From: JBGPLH01 sp041486365 [NCBI: Thermodesulfobacteriota bacterium]
GTDB taxonomy: Bacteria; JAUYMQ01
NCBI GenBank assembly: GCA_041486365.1
Contig: JBGPLH010000011.1
Span: 1 to 20,410, forward strand
Direction: 5' to 3'
Length of the DNA stretch: 20,410 nucleotides
Made by a program: the position numbers and the translations under genes. Every line of letters starts with the position of its first letter. Within the stretch, counting starts at the first letter, position 1. Under the pieces are notes generated by a model, which did not search any database, had not been told where the DNA came from, and saw only the letters and a program-made list of their open reading frames with translations. Shown here piece by piece: positions 1 through 10,675 of this stretch.

Positions 1-3519
<3,519 letters not shown>

Positions 3520-3560
3520 GGGTGGCCGTTAATTTGTGCAACATCACTTAGAGAACATAT

Positions 3561-3570
3561 TCGTTAACGA
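3561..3570. promoter_or_regulatory. 10-bp perfect palindrome upstream of dnaE
   Basis: TCGTTAACGA is its own reverse complement and lies about 40 nt before the dnaE ATG, in the 73-nt gap between dnaE and the upstream membrane protein gene. It could be an operator, but a single 10-bp palindrome is weak evidence and it does not match the LexA boxes I know. Confidence 0.2.
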
Positions 3571-3592
3571 GAAGCACTTCGCAATGACGTAC

Positions 3593-4297
3593 TCACTCCC
3601 CCTGGGAGTCCCCTTGGGAAGTTGACGGTTTAACCGGGCTTGGCTCCGAGGCTTGTGGTTTTTCACCGCTCTGGTCTTGCTGCGGCTTCGGCAACTCCTG
3701 CATGCTCGGAACGGGAGCAGCCTTTTCGGTGTCGGTTGGGATCGCACGCATACGCGGAACATCTGCGGCGCCCCTTAGGTCTTCCAGCAGCATCTTCTCT
3801 TTACCCTGCTTTTCCATGAAAATCGCCTCCCTCCTCAAGTTGATCGCCCCAAAGCCGACAATCCCGAATAGCCCGATAACGAAGAGCAATGGGGATACTT
3901 TGTTTAGTGTCGAAATGATTCTTCCCGGTCTTGACTGCCTGTTCAGATATTCCGGCTTCTTGAGACAATAGTACTGGTAGGCGTCATCGAGACGCGTTTC
4001 GAGAGCTCGCTGCCCAATAGCGAATGACGACAGTACCGAGATTATTGAAAGGGTCAAGGCCGACCAAGAAACATATAGGAGCCAGAAGGAAACGGGCCCA
4101 CCAGCAGGGGCAACATCGGCTACCAGCGTGAGTGAGACGACAAGCCCGCCGCTCGCTAGGGTTAAAACTGCTTTATCGGACATGATCGAGTTGGAAAGCT
4201 GCCGTTCCAGAATCTCCTCGCGCAGTCTCTCATAAATTCTCTGGCCATCGTCGCTGCTTGTCTCCAAGGCGCCTCTCCCTGCGCGCTCTAGTCGCAC
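3593..4297 (-). CDS. Unknown three-helix membrane protein with proline-rich tail
   Basis: I do not recognise the family. The 234-residue protein has a charged N-terminal region (about 1-40). Three hydrophobic stretches follow, near 44-61, 72-96 and 135-156, with a polar segment containing a YQYYCLKKPEYLNRQ stretch between helices 2 and 3. The tail from about 165 is hydrophilic and rich in Pro, Gln, Ser and Lys, and is probably disordered. The start used is GTG at 4297, preceded by AGAGAAG about 7 nt upstream; a shorter start at the internal Met (MSDKA, about residue 39) would keep all three helices. It lies 27 nt downstream of the HicB-like gene on the same strand. Its base composition is AT-richer than dnaE or the MFS gene, which suggests acquisition by transfer. 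A role as membrane effector of a defence or toxin system is possible but only an inference. Confidence 0.7.
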   Translation of the reverse strand: MRLERAGRGALETSSDDGQRIYERLREEILERQLSNSIMSDKAVLTLASGGLVVSLTLVADVAPAGGPVSFWLLYVSWSALTLSIISVLSSFAIGQRALETRLDDAYQYYCLKKPEYLNRQSRPGRIISTLNKVSPLLFVIGLFGIVGFGAINLRREAIFMEKQGKEKMLLEDLRGAADVPRMRAIPTDTEKAAPVPSMQELPKPQQDQSGEKPQASEPSPVKPSTSQGDSQGE

Positions 4298-4324
4298 AAG
4301 TGTCTTCTCTTGAGGCTGGACTAC

Positions 4325-4519
4325 CTAGTGACTTCCTGACCTTGGTCCCTCGTTCGCAAGGATTTGGTTCGCTTCCAGAACCAGCAGCGTGGCCTCGCGG
4401 AGATTCTCCCTGGCCTCTTCGAGCGTGGCCCCCTGGGTATTGGCCCCCGGAAGCTCCTCGATGAAGGCGATGAAACCCTCCGGGACCTTCCGGAATACGG
4501 CCGTGAGTTCTATTTTCAT
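4325..4519 (-). CDS. HicB-like antitoxin-family protein (orphan)
   Basis: A 64-residue protein matching the N-terminal HicB/UPF0150 fold: a short strand (MKIELTAVFRK), then GFIAFIEELPGANTQGATLEEA and a helix (RENLREATLLVLEAN). The F-x-A-x-x-E-x-PG-x-x-TQG-x-T-x-x-EA-x-x-N pattern is the hallmark of HicB antitoxins, which neutralise the HicA mRNA-cleaving toxin. There is no C-terminal DNA-binding domain. No HicA-like ORF (a small dsRNA-binding-fold protein with GSH-containing motif) is seen within several hundred bases on either strand. The neighbour 27 nt downstream is a membrane protein. The start ATG at 4519 fits the conserved N-terminus; the same frame continues upstream into non-coding sequence. 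It may be a solitary regulator or the remnant of a former toxin-antitoxin pair. Confidence 0.8.
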   Translation of the reverse strand: MKIELTAVFRKVPEGFIAFIEELPGANTQGATLEEARENLREATLLVLEANQILANEGPRSGSH

Positions 4520-4605
4520 TCGGAAACCCCAAGGGTTAGGGAGAACCCGGTCCACGATGGGCAGTACCTTATCACAAGGGGACGACGACGTAGAGGGGCA
4601 ATCGC

Positions 4606-5832
4606 TCAGCGTGGCCGCGTCACCCGCCAGGCAAGACCCATCGCGCTCACGAGGAACAGGGCCGCGAGGAGGAACGGCGCGCCCGGCAGATGCCATTCCC
4701 TCCCCGCGCCGATGAAGTGCGCGAACGTGAGCGGAAAGAGACCCGCGCCGAGGAGCCAGGCGATCCCCTTCAGGCTGCTGTTGGCGCCCTGAAGCCTTCC
4801 CTGCTCCGAAGGGCTCACCCGTCGCGTCATGAGGCCCTGCGACGCGGGGTCGGCGATCGCCCAGAGCGACATGACCGGTATCCCGATCCAGAAGACGTGG
4901 CCGGTGGCGGCCAGCCCGTAGATCGCGAATCCCGCCGCGCCGAAGAGGAGCCCCGTGAGCAACGCGCGTCGCTCGCCGAAGCGCGAGACGATGGGCCTCA
5001 CGAGGCCGCCCGACACGATCATGCTGCACACGCCTACGCCGGCCAGCGTGAGCCCGATCGTGCGCGCGTTCCAGGCATAGCGATGGATGGCGTACAGCAC
5101 GAAGGTGCTCGGCAGGACCTCGTGGGCGATGGCGGCCAGGAAGAGGACGGCGGCCAGCCCGAGCAGCTCGGGATGGGAGCGCAGCAGGTTGAGCGATCCC
5201 ACCGGGTTGGCGCGACGCCAGGAAAAACCAGCGCGACGTTCGGGCCGAAGGGATTCCGGCAGGATGAACAGCCCGTAGGTCGCGTTCAGAAGCGATAGAC
5301 CCGCCGCGACCCAGAACGGAAGCCTCGGGCCGATTTCCCCCAGAACCCCGCCCAGGGCGGGTCCGAGCACGAACCCGAGCCCGAAGGCGGCGCCCAGGAG
5401 GCCGAAGCCCGCAGAGCGTTTTTCGGGCGGCGTCACGTCGGCGATGTAGGCCCCGGCCGTGGAGAAGCTGGCCGCCGTGATGCCCGAGATGACGCGGCCC
5501 ACGAAGAGCCACCCGACCGTCGGCGCCAGCGCCATCAGGATGTAGTCGAATCCGAGGCCGAAGTTCGAGATGAGGACCACCGGACGGCGGCCGAACCGAT
5601 CGGAGAGCGCGCCGAGCAGCGGCGCGAACAGGAACTGCATCAGCGACCAGACCGTGCTGAAGAGCGCGTAGATCCCGGCGGCCCGAGCGGTGTTGCCGCC
5701 CATGAAGTGCACGACGAGCTTCGGGAGCACGGGCAGGATCATCCCGAGTGCCAGCATGTCGAGCACGACGGTGATGAAGATGAAGACGACGGCGGCGCGA
5801 CGCGGGGGCGCGGGATCTCTGGATTCCGTCAT
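4606..5832 (-). CDS. TetA-like MFS efflux transporter (TCR/Tet family)
   Basis: A 408-residue major facilitator protein, close to the roughly 400 residues of TetA-type drug/H+ antiporters, which export substrates through the inner membrane using the proton gradient. The hydrophobic pattern fits 12 helices. The first is preceded by a short charged N-terminus and contains LDMLALGMILPVLP (about 24-37). The loop 2-3 motif A reads GALSDRFGRRPV (about 74-85), and the TetA-like AGAYIADVTPPEKR is in the helix 4-5 region, followed by GLGFVLGPALGG (motif C, antiporter type). The second half repeats the pattern with RFGERRALLTG. Tetracycline resistance cannot be inferred; many such proteins have unknown substrates. 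ATG at 5832 has a weak AGGT Shine-Dalgarno. GC content matches the housekeeping background, unlike the OLD gene immediately upstream. Confidence 0.93.
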   Translation of the reverse strand: MTESRDPAPPRRAAVVFIFITVVLDMLALGMILPVLPKLVVHFMGGNTARAAGIYALFSTVWSLMQFLFAPLLGALSDRFGRRPVVLISNFGLGFDYILMALAPTVGWLFVGRVISGITAASFSTAGAYIADVTPPEKRSAGFGLLGAAFGLGFVLGPALGGVLGEIGPRLPFWVAAGLSLLNATYGLFILPESLRPERRAGFSWRRANPVGSLNLLRSHPELLGLAAVLFLAAIAHEVLPSTFVLYAIHRYAWNARTIGLTLAGVGVCSMIVSGGLVRPIVSRFGERRALLTGLLFGAAGFAIYGLAATGHVFWIGIPVMSLWAIADPASQGLMTRRVSPSEQGRLQGANSSLKGIAWLLGAGLFPLTFAHFIGAGREWHLPGAPFLLAALFLVSAMGLAWRVTRPR

Positions 5833-5883
5833 GGGACCTGTCGACCCCCACGGCTATCGGCGTAAACGCAACTGGGAGACAAT

Positions 5884-7272
5884 TCAAACTTCATGGCTGT
5901 TTAGATAGTCATTCGCCTCCTCTAGAAATGCCCTTACGTTCTCTCTAAACTCTTCTCTTAATTTGTATTCCTCGTCCAAAAGCCCCACAACCTTGCGCCT
6001 AAGGGGTCGCTCGGGTTTGCTTCTCACATCGTTAGCGGGAATTACAATAAATTTAAACTGAGGGAAGTCCATTTTTAATTGATTCGCAATACTTACCTGG
6101 TTCCGGTCTAAGATACAGACTACTTTGCCAAAGCCAAGGTCACGCAGCAAATCACAGAAGAAACTCATATTTCCAGCACCTCCTACACCCCAGCCATAAA
6201 ACGTACCATTTAGACTGACTCCGAGTTGATTAAGTATATGTTGGTAAAAAATAACATCTTCTTGTCCCTCGACCAGAATCACGTTATCTTCAATAAACAA
6301 GATCTCTTTAGCATCTAATCCTAACAGATGAGGATTGTTCGCATTGTCCAGTAACTTTTCAAATCCATCCCGAGTTCTGGCAGTGACATGGAACGCATTA
6401 GTCCTTCCCTCTTCCTTACCCATTCTTATGAGTTCAGCACCAGCGGCTAGATAGACGAAATCTATCAGATAAGGAGAGTGAGTGGCGTACACGATTTGTC
6501 GATCTATCGCATAGGAGGCAAGTAGGCGCAAAAGCCGACGCTGCAGAGATGGATGGAGAGACAATTCAGGCTCATCGATAACAATCAGATCATCTGGTTG
6601 CGAATCATAGAGCGCATCAACGATGATGAATAGGCTTACAATCCCTTCACCAAGACCTTCACTGGAGTGGTATGATGCGCCGGTTTTGAATTTTAGATAG
6701 TATTGTCCATGACCGAACATCTCAATGTACCATTCCGGCACGGGCGTCAATATGCGACTCATGATGCTATCGTAGGCTTCTCGGTTTTGCTGAATAGTAA
6801 ATAGTCTGTGTCCGAAACTCCCAAGGCTAGCATTTCGGAGCGGGCTACCCGCATTGACGCTAATATAGTCTTGTCGAGATTGTGCATGCTTTCCAAAGTA
6901 AGGGGAGAAGTAGCGCCTTGAAGGAAGCACGAAAACGGAATCAGGCCGAAGGGGAAGGGCTCCATTTGTCCAGGTGGTTTCGCTGCCACTCGTCGGAATT
7001 GAGGCGAGCTGCTTCGATATTCCTGAACTATCCTCAAAAGTGAGTGTGACCCTATAATCAGTACTCGAGTTGCGTTTTTCTTCGGCGAAGCTGGGCGGTC
7101 TCGGATTGGTTAGAACATGTAATGCCTCGATAATGGTTGACTTGCCGGAATTGTTTGGACCTGTGATCACAGTAAGACCGGATCCCTCTTTCCCCGTTGG
7201 CACACCCAAAGCCAGCCAGTCCGAGTCGACAAATCCACGTAGCCCCTCTAACCTAATGCGCCGTATGCTCAT
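5884..7272 (-). CDS. OLD-family ATP-dependent endonuclease (AAA ATPase + TOPRIM)
   Basis: Overcoming-lysogenization-defect nucleases combine an SMC/ABC-like ATPase with a TOPRIM nuclease; family members act in phage defence. The 462-residue protein shows Walker A GPNNSGKST (38-46), a signature-like SSEGLGEG (203-210), Walker B LIVIDEPE (229-236) and the switch histidine in ATHSP (263-267). The C-terminal TOPRIM domain has the glutamate motif ILVEGQED (332-339), the glycine-rich GWGVGGAGN (360-368) and ILDRN (387-391). The start ATG at 7272 is chosen because the family begins M-x-I-x-x-x-x-x-x-G-x-R-G-F and an AGAGG lies 7 nt upstream; the 25 upstream in-frame residues do not fit. No UvrD-like helicase (GajB) is adjacent, so it resembles the stand-alone class 1 type. 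AT-rich, with many ATA/AGA/TTA codons: probably horizontally acquired. Confidence 0.93.
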   Translation of the reverse strand: MSIRRIRLEGLRGFVDSDWLALGVPTGKEGSGLTVITGPNNSGKSTIIEALHVLTNPRPPSFAEEKRNSSTDYRVTLTFEDSSGISKQLASIPTSGSETTWTNGALPLRPDSVFVLPSRRYFSPYFGKHAQSRQDYISVNAGSPLRNASLGSFGHRLFTIQQNREAYDSIMSRILTPVPEWYIEMFGHGQYYLKFKTGASYHSSEGLGEGIVSLFIIVDALYDSQPDDLIVIDEPELSLHPSLQRRLLRLLASYAIDRQIVYATHSPYLIDFVYLAAGAELIRMGKEEGRTNAFHVTARTRDGFEKLLDNANNPHLLGLDAKEILFIEDNVILVEGQEDVIFYQHILNQLGVSLNGTFYGWGVGGAGNMSFFCDLLRDLGFGKVVCILDRNQVSIANQLKMDFPQFKFIVIPANDVRSKPERPLRRKVVGLLDEEYKLREEFRENVRAFLEEANDYLNSHEV

Positions 7273-7367
7273 GAGGCAACCTCTTGGGTCTTCGGCGTGG
7301 TGCGCGCGATGCCATGGGCGACGCAGAGGAACGTCTCTAGATTCCATCGCGTCTTGCGGGAGGACAT
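7269..7367 (-). CDS. 32-residue ORF coupled to the OLD gene start
   Basis: The frame runs from ATG at 7367 to a TGA whose TGA overlaps the OLD start as ATGA, the classical geometry for translational coupling. An in-frame TAA lies seven codons upstream of the ATG, so the ORF cannot be longer. The product (MSSRKTRWNLETFLCVAHGI...) has no domain I recognise; it has a mildly hydrophobic middle (ETFLCVAHGIA). It may be a leader peptide that sets translation of the nuclease, a small partner, or the eroded end of a lost upstream gene. Chance is a real alternative for an ORF this short. Confidence 0.3.
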   Translation of the reverse strand: MSSRKTRWNLETFLCVAHGIARTTPKTQEVAS

Positions 7368-7680
7368 AGACGTCAGTGAGATTCCTTACGGACGTTATGC
7401 GCTCGTCATCGGAGCCTGTCGTGCCTCCTCCACGTAGAGTCGTGCGTCAGGAGTGCTTGGAGGCGATGCGCCTGGCGGCGGCTCCGAGTTGAGGCGATAG
7501 GAGATTGGCACGTCCGGGTAGGAGCATCCTCGGGCCCGAAACACCAGAGGCATTTTCGAAACCTTGAAGTGTCTCTCGTACTGTATAGAATCACCCCCCG
7601 ACAGTGTAGTTTGCGCCGAGCGGTGACCTAGGCAGGTTTGCTTCGGTCGGGAGATGACTGGCGCGGGGCGGCCGGGAGCC
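7368..7680. other. Intergenic stretch upstream of the OLD island
   Basis: About 310 nt with no convincing gene. Several short open frames exist on the minus strand, but none has recognisable motifs and all are interrupted near the OLD gene. Composition here is intermediate between the GC-rich DUF5996 gene and the AT-richer nuclease gene, so this is where a transfer boundary may lie. A weak minus-strand TATACA hexamer near 7582-7587 is flanked by ACTGT/ACAGT half-sites, a possible but unproven promoter or operator for the nuclease. No tRNA or attachment-site duplication was seen. Confidence 0.4.
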
Positions 7681-8625
7681 TCAGGGTGTCGGGGCATGTC
7701 GTCCATCGGGCGTGGTCCGGCGCTCGAGCGCCTGTCGATCCCATCGGCCTAGGTCTGCGGCCGCATCATATGTGCTCTGCAGGAATTCGATGAGCGTCGC
7801 GTCCGGATCCTTTGCCTTGCGCACTTCATCGTAGGGGAAGACGAACTCGCGCAGGTCGGTGTTGTAGGACGCGCCGGCCGGGCGCGGAGAAGCGGAAGCG
7901 AATCCCGGCGGCTCCGGGTAGGCGTAGGAATAGAAGATCGGATAGGGAAGCGGTCCGCCCCCGGGCCAGAAGCCGGCGCTACTCACCTCGTGGGAGTAGG
8001 CCTCGCGGGTAATCCAGTCGGGAAGATTGGGGATGCCGCCCGGATGCTTCGGAGCCGGGCGCCCCGAGAAACGGGTCACCGCCAGATCGCAGGCCCCCCA
8101 GAAGTAGTGCACGGGGCTGCACTTGCCGATGAAGCGCGCCCGGAACTCCTTGAAAACGCGGTCCGACTGCGCCAGCACGCGCCAGAATCGATTCGCGTAC
8201 TCGGGATCGTAGGCAGCGTGGGTGTGATCTTCCTCGAAGGGAACGGCATCCGGGATCTCGCTCGGCTTCCCGTTGATGCGCACATCGAGCCCAAGCGCCT
8301 TCATCCTCGCCATGAGGTCACGGTGGAAGTCGGCCACCGATCGCGGTTTGAGATCCAGCACGGCGATGGGTCCATCGCCCGTCTGGATCAGGAGCCGGTG
8401 ATCGACGAAGTCGAAATCGATCTGGAAGGTCCGGGCGCCGTAGGGGATCGGCGAGGTCGTGAGCCCCCGTGCCGTCACGTAGAGCGTGACGTGCCAGGAG
8501 TGATTGATCCAGGGCGTCCGCGCGAGCCGGATCTTGCCCACGATCTGCGTCCAGAGATGCAGCGTGGAGTAGGTATCCTGCCATTCCTCGAGGGGGAGGC
8601 TCGGCCAGTCGTCGGATCGGGACAT
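7681..8625 (-). CDS. DUF5996 family protein
   Basis: A 314-residue protein matching the DUF5996 family, which has no established function. The N-terminus carries the family's characteristic WPSLPLEEWQDTYSTLHLWTQIVGK (in about residues 7-31), followed by NHSWHVTLYVTARGLTTSPIPYG and DFDFVDHRL. Later conserved stretches are SPVHYFWGACDLAVTRFSGRPAP and the aromatic- and proline-rich SHEVSSAGFWPGGG. No signal peptide or membrane helix is seen, so it is probably cytosolic. The start ATG at 8625 has a good GGAGG Shine-Dalgarno 8 nt upstream. The gene lies 69 nt downstream of the SDR gene on the same strand and may be cotranscribed with it. Assignment to the family is confident; the biochemical role is unknown. 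Confidence 0.9.
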   Translation of the reverse strand: MSRSDDWPSLPLEEWQDTYSTLHLWTQIVGKIRLARTPWINHSWHVTLYVTARGLTTSPIPYGARTFQIDFDFVDHRLLIQTGDGPIAVLDLKPRSVADFHRDLMARMKALGLDVRINGKPSEIPDAVPFEEDHTHAAYDPEYANRFWRVLAQSDRVFKEFRARFIGKCSPVHYFWGACDLAVTRFSGRPAPKHPGGIPNLPDWITREAYSHEVSSAGFWPGGGPLPYPIFYSYAYPEPPGFASASPRPAGASYNTDLREFVFPYDEVRKAKDPDATLIEFLQSTYDAAADLGRWDRQALERRTTPDGRHAPTP

Positions 8626-8694
8626 CTGGAGTACCTCCGGAACAGCACCGAGATGCGTCCCGCGCTAAATTCCCCCTGGCGCGGGTACAGGCTC

Positions 8695-9693
8695 TCACAG
8701 GGAGGCGTCTTTTCGATACCACCCCACCACGTCCTTCAGAGTCTCCCCCAGCGGCCTGAATGTTGCGCCCAGATCCATCTGCGCCTTCCCGCTCGTCACC
8801 CGGTGCTTGCCGTGCATGGCGCGGACGCCTTCGCGGGTGACGAGGACCTCGCGGCCGGTGAGGCGGCCGATGGTCTCCTGGAAAAGCGCGAAGGTCATCA
8901 CTACCGGGTGGGGGAGTCGCATCTTCGGGGCCGGGACACCGGAGGCTTTCCCCAGGCCCTGGAGCACCTCCTCGAGTGTATGGAACGACCCTGCGACGAT
9001 GTACTTCTCGCCGGCCCTTCCCTTCTCCATCGCCGTGATCATGGCCGCGGCCACGTCCCGCGCGTCGACCATGCAGGTGCCGCCGTCCACGATGCCGGGG
9101 ATCTTGCCTGCGAGGAAGTCCTGGGCCATTCGCCCCGCCGCCGTGGGGGCGGCGTCGCCGGGGCCCCACATCCATCCGGGGAGGATCTCGACGACCTCCA
9201 TCCCGTTCTTCCCTTTCCACGCGCGGATCTTCGCGTCACCGTCGACCTTGCTCCTGAAGTAGAGGTTTGAGAGCTGCTCGGGCCCTGGCGGGGTCTCCTC
9301 GTCGCCGGGCGAGCCGTCGGGCTTCGTGCCGATGGTGCCGCTCGAACTCGTATGGATGAACCGGCGCACGCCACGGCGGTCGGCCTCGTCCATCAGAGCA
9401 ATCGTGCCCTTGATGTTGATCTCGTCCAGCGCAGCCGCGTGGTCGCCGGGCTGGTAGTACTCACGGAAATACGCCGCCGTGTGGAAGACCGCCTCGCAGC
9501 CCTCCATCGCGGGAGCGAACCCGGCCACGTCGCGCATGTCGCCCTTGACGAAATGGGCCTTCGTCTCGCCGAACATCCGCTTCGCCTTCTCCTCCGAGCG
9601 CACGAGGCCCACCACGTCGAAGCCGCGATCGAGGAGCAGCCTCACGAGGTTGTTGCCGAGGAGACCGGTGCTGCCCGTGACGAAGATCTTCAT
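8695..9693 (-). CDS. Extended SDR NAD(P)-dependent epimerase/reductase
   Basis: A 332-residue extended short-chain dehydrogenase/reductase. The N-terminal Rossmann fold has TGSTGLLG (residues 6-13) for dinucleotide binding and GDMRD (51-55) for the adenine ring. The catalytic set is Ser in IHTSSSGT (113-120) and YFRSK (Y145, K149). The overall pattern (VFHTAAYFREY, EINIKGTIALMDEA, PGWMWGPGD) resembles dihydroflavonol-4-reductase-like and HpnA-like sugar epimerases, so the substrate could be a nucleotide sugar, a sterol-like ketone or an aldehyde; the sequence does not decide. The ATG at 9693 follows AGAGAGGTGA, a strong Shine-Dalgarno. It diverges from the cytochrome c gene with a 94-nt gap and precedes the DUF5996 gene. 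Confidence 0.92.
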   Translation of the reverse strand: MKIFVTGSTGLLGNNLVRLLLDRGFDVVGLVRSEEKAKRMFGETKAHFVKGDMRDVAGFAPAMEGCEAVFHTAAYFREYYQPGDHAAALDEINIKGTIALMDEADRRGVRRFIHTSSSGTIGTKPDGSPGDEETPPGPEQLSNLYFRSKVDGDAKIRAWKGKNGMEVVEILPGWMWGPGDAAPTAAGRMAQDFLAGKIPGIVDGGTCMVDARDVAAAMITAMEKGRAGEKYIVAGSFHTLEEVLQGLGKASGVPAPKMRLPHPVVMTFALFQETIGRLTGREVLVTREGVRAMHGKHRVTSGKAQMDLGATFRPLGETLKDVVGWYRKDASL

Positions 9694-9712
9694 GTTTCAC
9701 CTCTCTTGACGG

Positions 9713-9725
9713 GAACCATCGGTTC
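9713..9725. promoter_or_regulatory. Inverted repeat GAACC-atc-GGTTC in divergent promoter region
   Basis: A perfect 5-3-5 dyad lies midway between the divergently transcribed SDR and cytochrome c genes. A TTGACG hexamer at 9706-9711 on the plus strand adjoins it, so a repressor bound here could control either gene. The position is suggestive; no regulator can be assigned and short dyads occur by chance. Confidence 0.3.
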
Positions 9726-9787
9726 TGGTTGAGATTGCCGGACCGCGGAACCCCCATTCTCGCCCCTCCCGGGGCCGGAGGAACTCG

Positions 9788-10216
9788 ATGACACGGCTTC
9801 GCGCCGCGACTGGCCTTCTGTTCCTGGCCGCCCTGCTCTCCCTATCGTTTATCACGCCGGCGCGCGCCGAGCGCTCGGCCGCGGAAGGCGACGTCGGCCG
9901 CGGCCAATACGTTCGCTACTGCGCTTCCTGCCACGGCATGGACGCCCAGGGCAAGGGCCCCGTGGCCGGGGAGCTCAAGAAACCACCCATGGATCTCACC
10001 CGCATCGCCGCGCGGCGCGACGGCAAGTTCCCCGATGCCGCAATCGCGCAGTTCATCGACGGGCGGACCGTCGTGCCCGCCCACGGCACGCGGGAGATGC
10101 CGGTGTGGGGCAAGCGTTTCTCCGAGCAGTACGGCTCCGACAGCACGGCCGAGGAGGTCACGCGCGGGAAGATCGGCGTCCTCATCGAGTACCTGAAGAG
10201 CATCCAGCGGAAGTAG
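9788..10216 (+). CDS. Periplasmic class I cytochrome c
   Basis: Small electron carrier with a covalently bound haem, exported across the inner membrane. Residues 1-27 form a typical signal peptide (MTRLRAATGL..., hydrophobic core, ARA cleavage site before Glu28). The mature part has the haem attachment site CASCH (C45, C48, H49) followed by G-x-x-A-x-G-x-G-P, and the probable distal ligand Met104 in GTREMPVWG. One haem only. The 142-residue precursor has the usual size for class I cytochromes, of the type often found as soluble donors or fused to oxidase and dehydrogenase subunits. The ATG at 9788 has a GGAGG Shine-Dalgarno 6 nt upstream. No oxidase or haem-handling gene is adjacent, so its redox partner is not visible. 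It is convergent with the HxlR gene. Confidence 0.95.
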   Translation: MTRLRAATGLLFLAALLSLSFITPARAERSAAEGDVGRGQYVRYCASCHGMDAQGKGPVAGELKKPPMDLTRIAARRDGKFPDAAIAQFIDGRTVVPAHGTREMPVWGKRFSEQYGSDSTAEEVTRGKIGVLIEYLKSIQRK

Positions 10217-10225
10217 GAACGTGCG

Positions 10226-10242
10226 CGGGCGGATCGCGCCCG
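10226..10242. terminator. Possible hairpin between convergent genes
   Basis: CGGGCG-gatcg-CGCCCG is a 6-bp GC stem, extendable by wobble pairs, 10 nt after the cytochrome c stop and before the end of the HxlR gene. There is no T-run on either strand, so intrinsic termination is uncertain; its place between convergent genes is what supports it. Confidence 0.35.
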
Positions 10243-10296
10243 TGTCCGGAGGCACGTCACCCGGCGAGCGTCTCGCGGGGAAGTGCGCGGGGGTGG

Positions 10297-10644
10297 TCAG
10301 TCCAGGTCCCCGCGCTCCTCCTCGAGATTCTCGATCTCCTCCAGGACGCGGATGAACTTCTTCCCGAAGGATGTGAGGCCGTACTCCACGCGAGGCGGGA
10401 TCTCCGGATAGGCCACGCGTTCGAGGATCCGGTAGCGAACGAGTTTCTTCAGCCGCTCGTTCAGCACCTTCTTCGTGAGCCCGTCCACGCTCATCACCAT
10501 CGCGCCGGGTCGCCGCACGCCCTGGCGCGCCAGGTCGAGCACGGTCATCGCCCACTTGCACTTCACCACGTCCTCGACCATCCGGGCCACGACGGGGCCG
10601 GAATCGGCCTTCCTCGAAGATTTATTCGCCAGTGTTTTCAACAT
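10297..10644 (-). CDS. HxlR-type winged helix transcriptional regulator
   Basis: A 115-residue winged-helix regulator of the HxlR family, DNA-binding dimers that often sense redox state or electrophiles. Family features are the KCKWAMTVLDLARQG helix (28-42, equivalent to the usual GKW-x-x-x-IL-x-x-L), the recognition-helix region GLTKKVLNERLKKLVRYRILER (55-76) and the wing and dimer segment PEIPPRVEYGLTSFGKKF (80-97), which closely matches the family's PP-x-VEY-x-LT-x-x-G. It lacks the N-terminal Cys-Pro pair of many members but has a cysteine at 29 immediately before the Lys-Trp. The ATG at 10644 is preceded by GGTGA. Its target is unknown; the convergent cytochrome c gene and its own promoter are the nearest candidates. 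Confidence 0.9.
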   Translation of the reverse strand: MLKTLANKSSRKADSGPVVARMVEDVVKCKWAMTVLDLARQGVRRPGAMVMSVDGLTKKVLNERLKKLVRYRILERVAYPEIPPRVEYGLTSFGKKFIRVLEEIENLEEERGDLD

Positions 10645-10655
10645 TGTTCACCATT

Positions 10656-10675
10656 AAGTGTCCAGGATACCACTT
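10656..10675. promoter_or_regulatory. Dyad AAGTG-N10-CACTT upstream of the HxlR gene
   Basis: Inverted AAGTG/CACTT half-sites, with a second small TCC-A-GGA dyad between them, lie 12 nt upstream of the HxlR start. They overlap a minus-strand TGGTATCCT that could be an extended -10. HxlR regulators commonly bind dyads at their own promoters, so autoregulation is a reasonable inference. Confidence 0.4.

Noticed and set aside
4533-4548. GGGTT-agggag-AACCC hairpin after the MFS gene
   Set aside because: Only a 5-bp stem without a T-run; too weak to call a terminator.
4520-5887. Long minus-strand frame that continues upstream from the HicB-like ORF
   Set aside because: The upstream part is an off-frame reading of the MFS transporter gene; only the last 64 codons from ATG at 4519 match HicB.
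7368-7680. Retron-like or ncRNA partner for the OLD nuclease
   Set aside because: Some OLD nucleases pair with retrons, but no reverse transcriptase is present in the window and no convincing structured RNA was seen here.
7395-7706. 103-codon minus-strand frame upstream of the OLD gene
   Set aside because: It overlaps the end of the DUF5996 gene, has no motif or convincing Shine-Dalgarno, and its composition looks non-coding.
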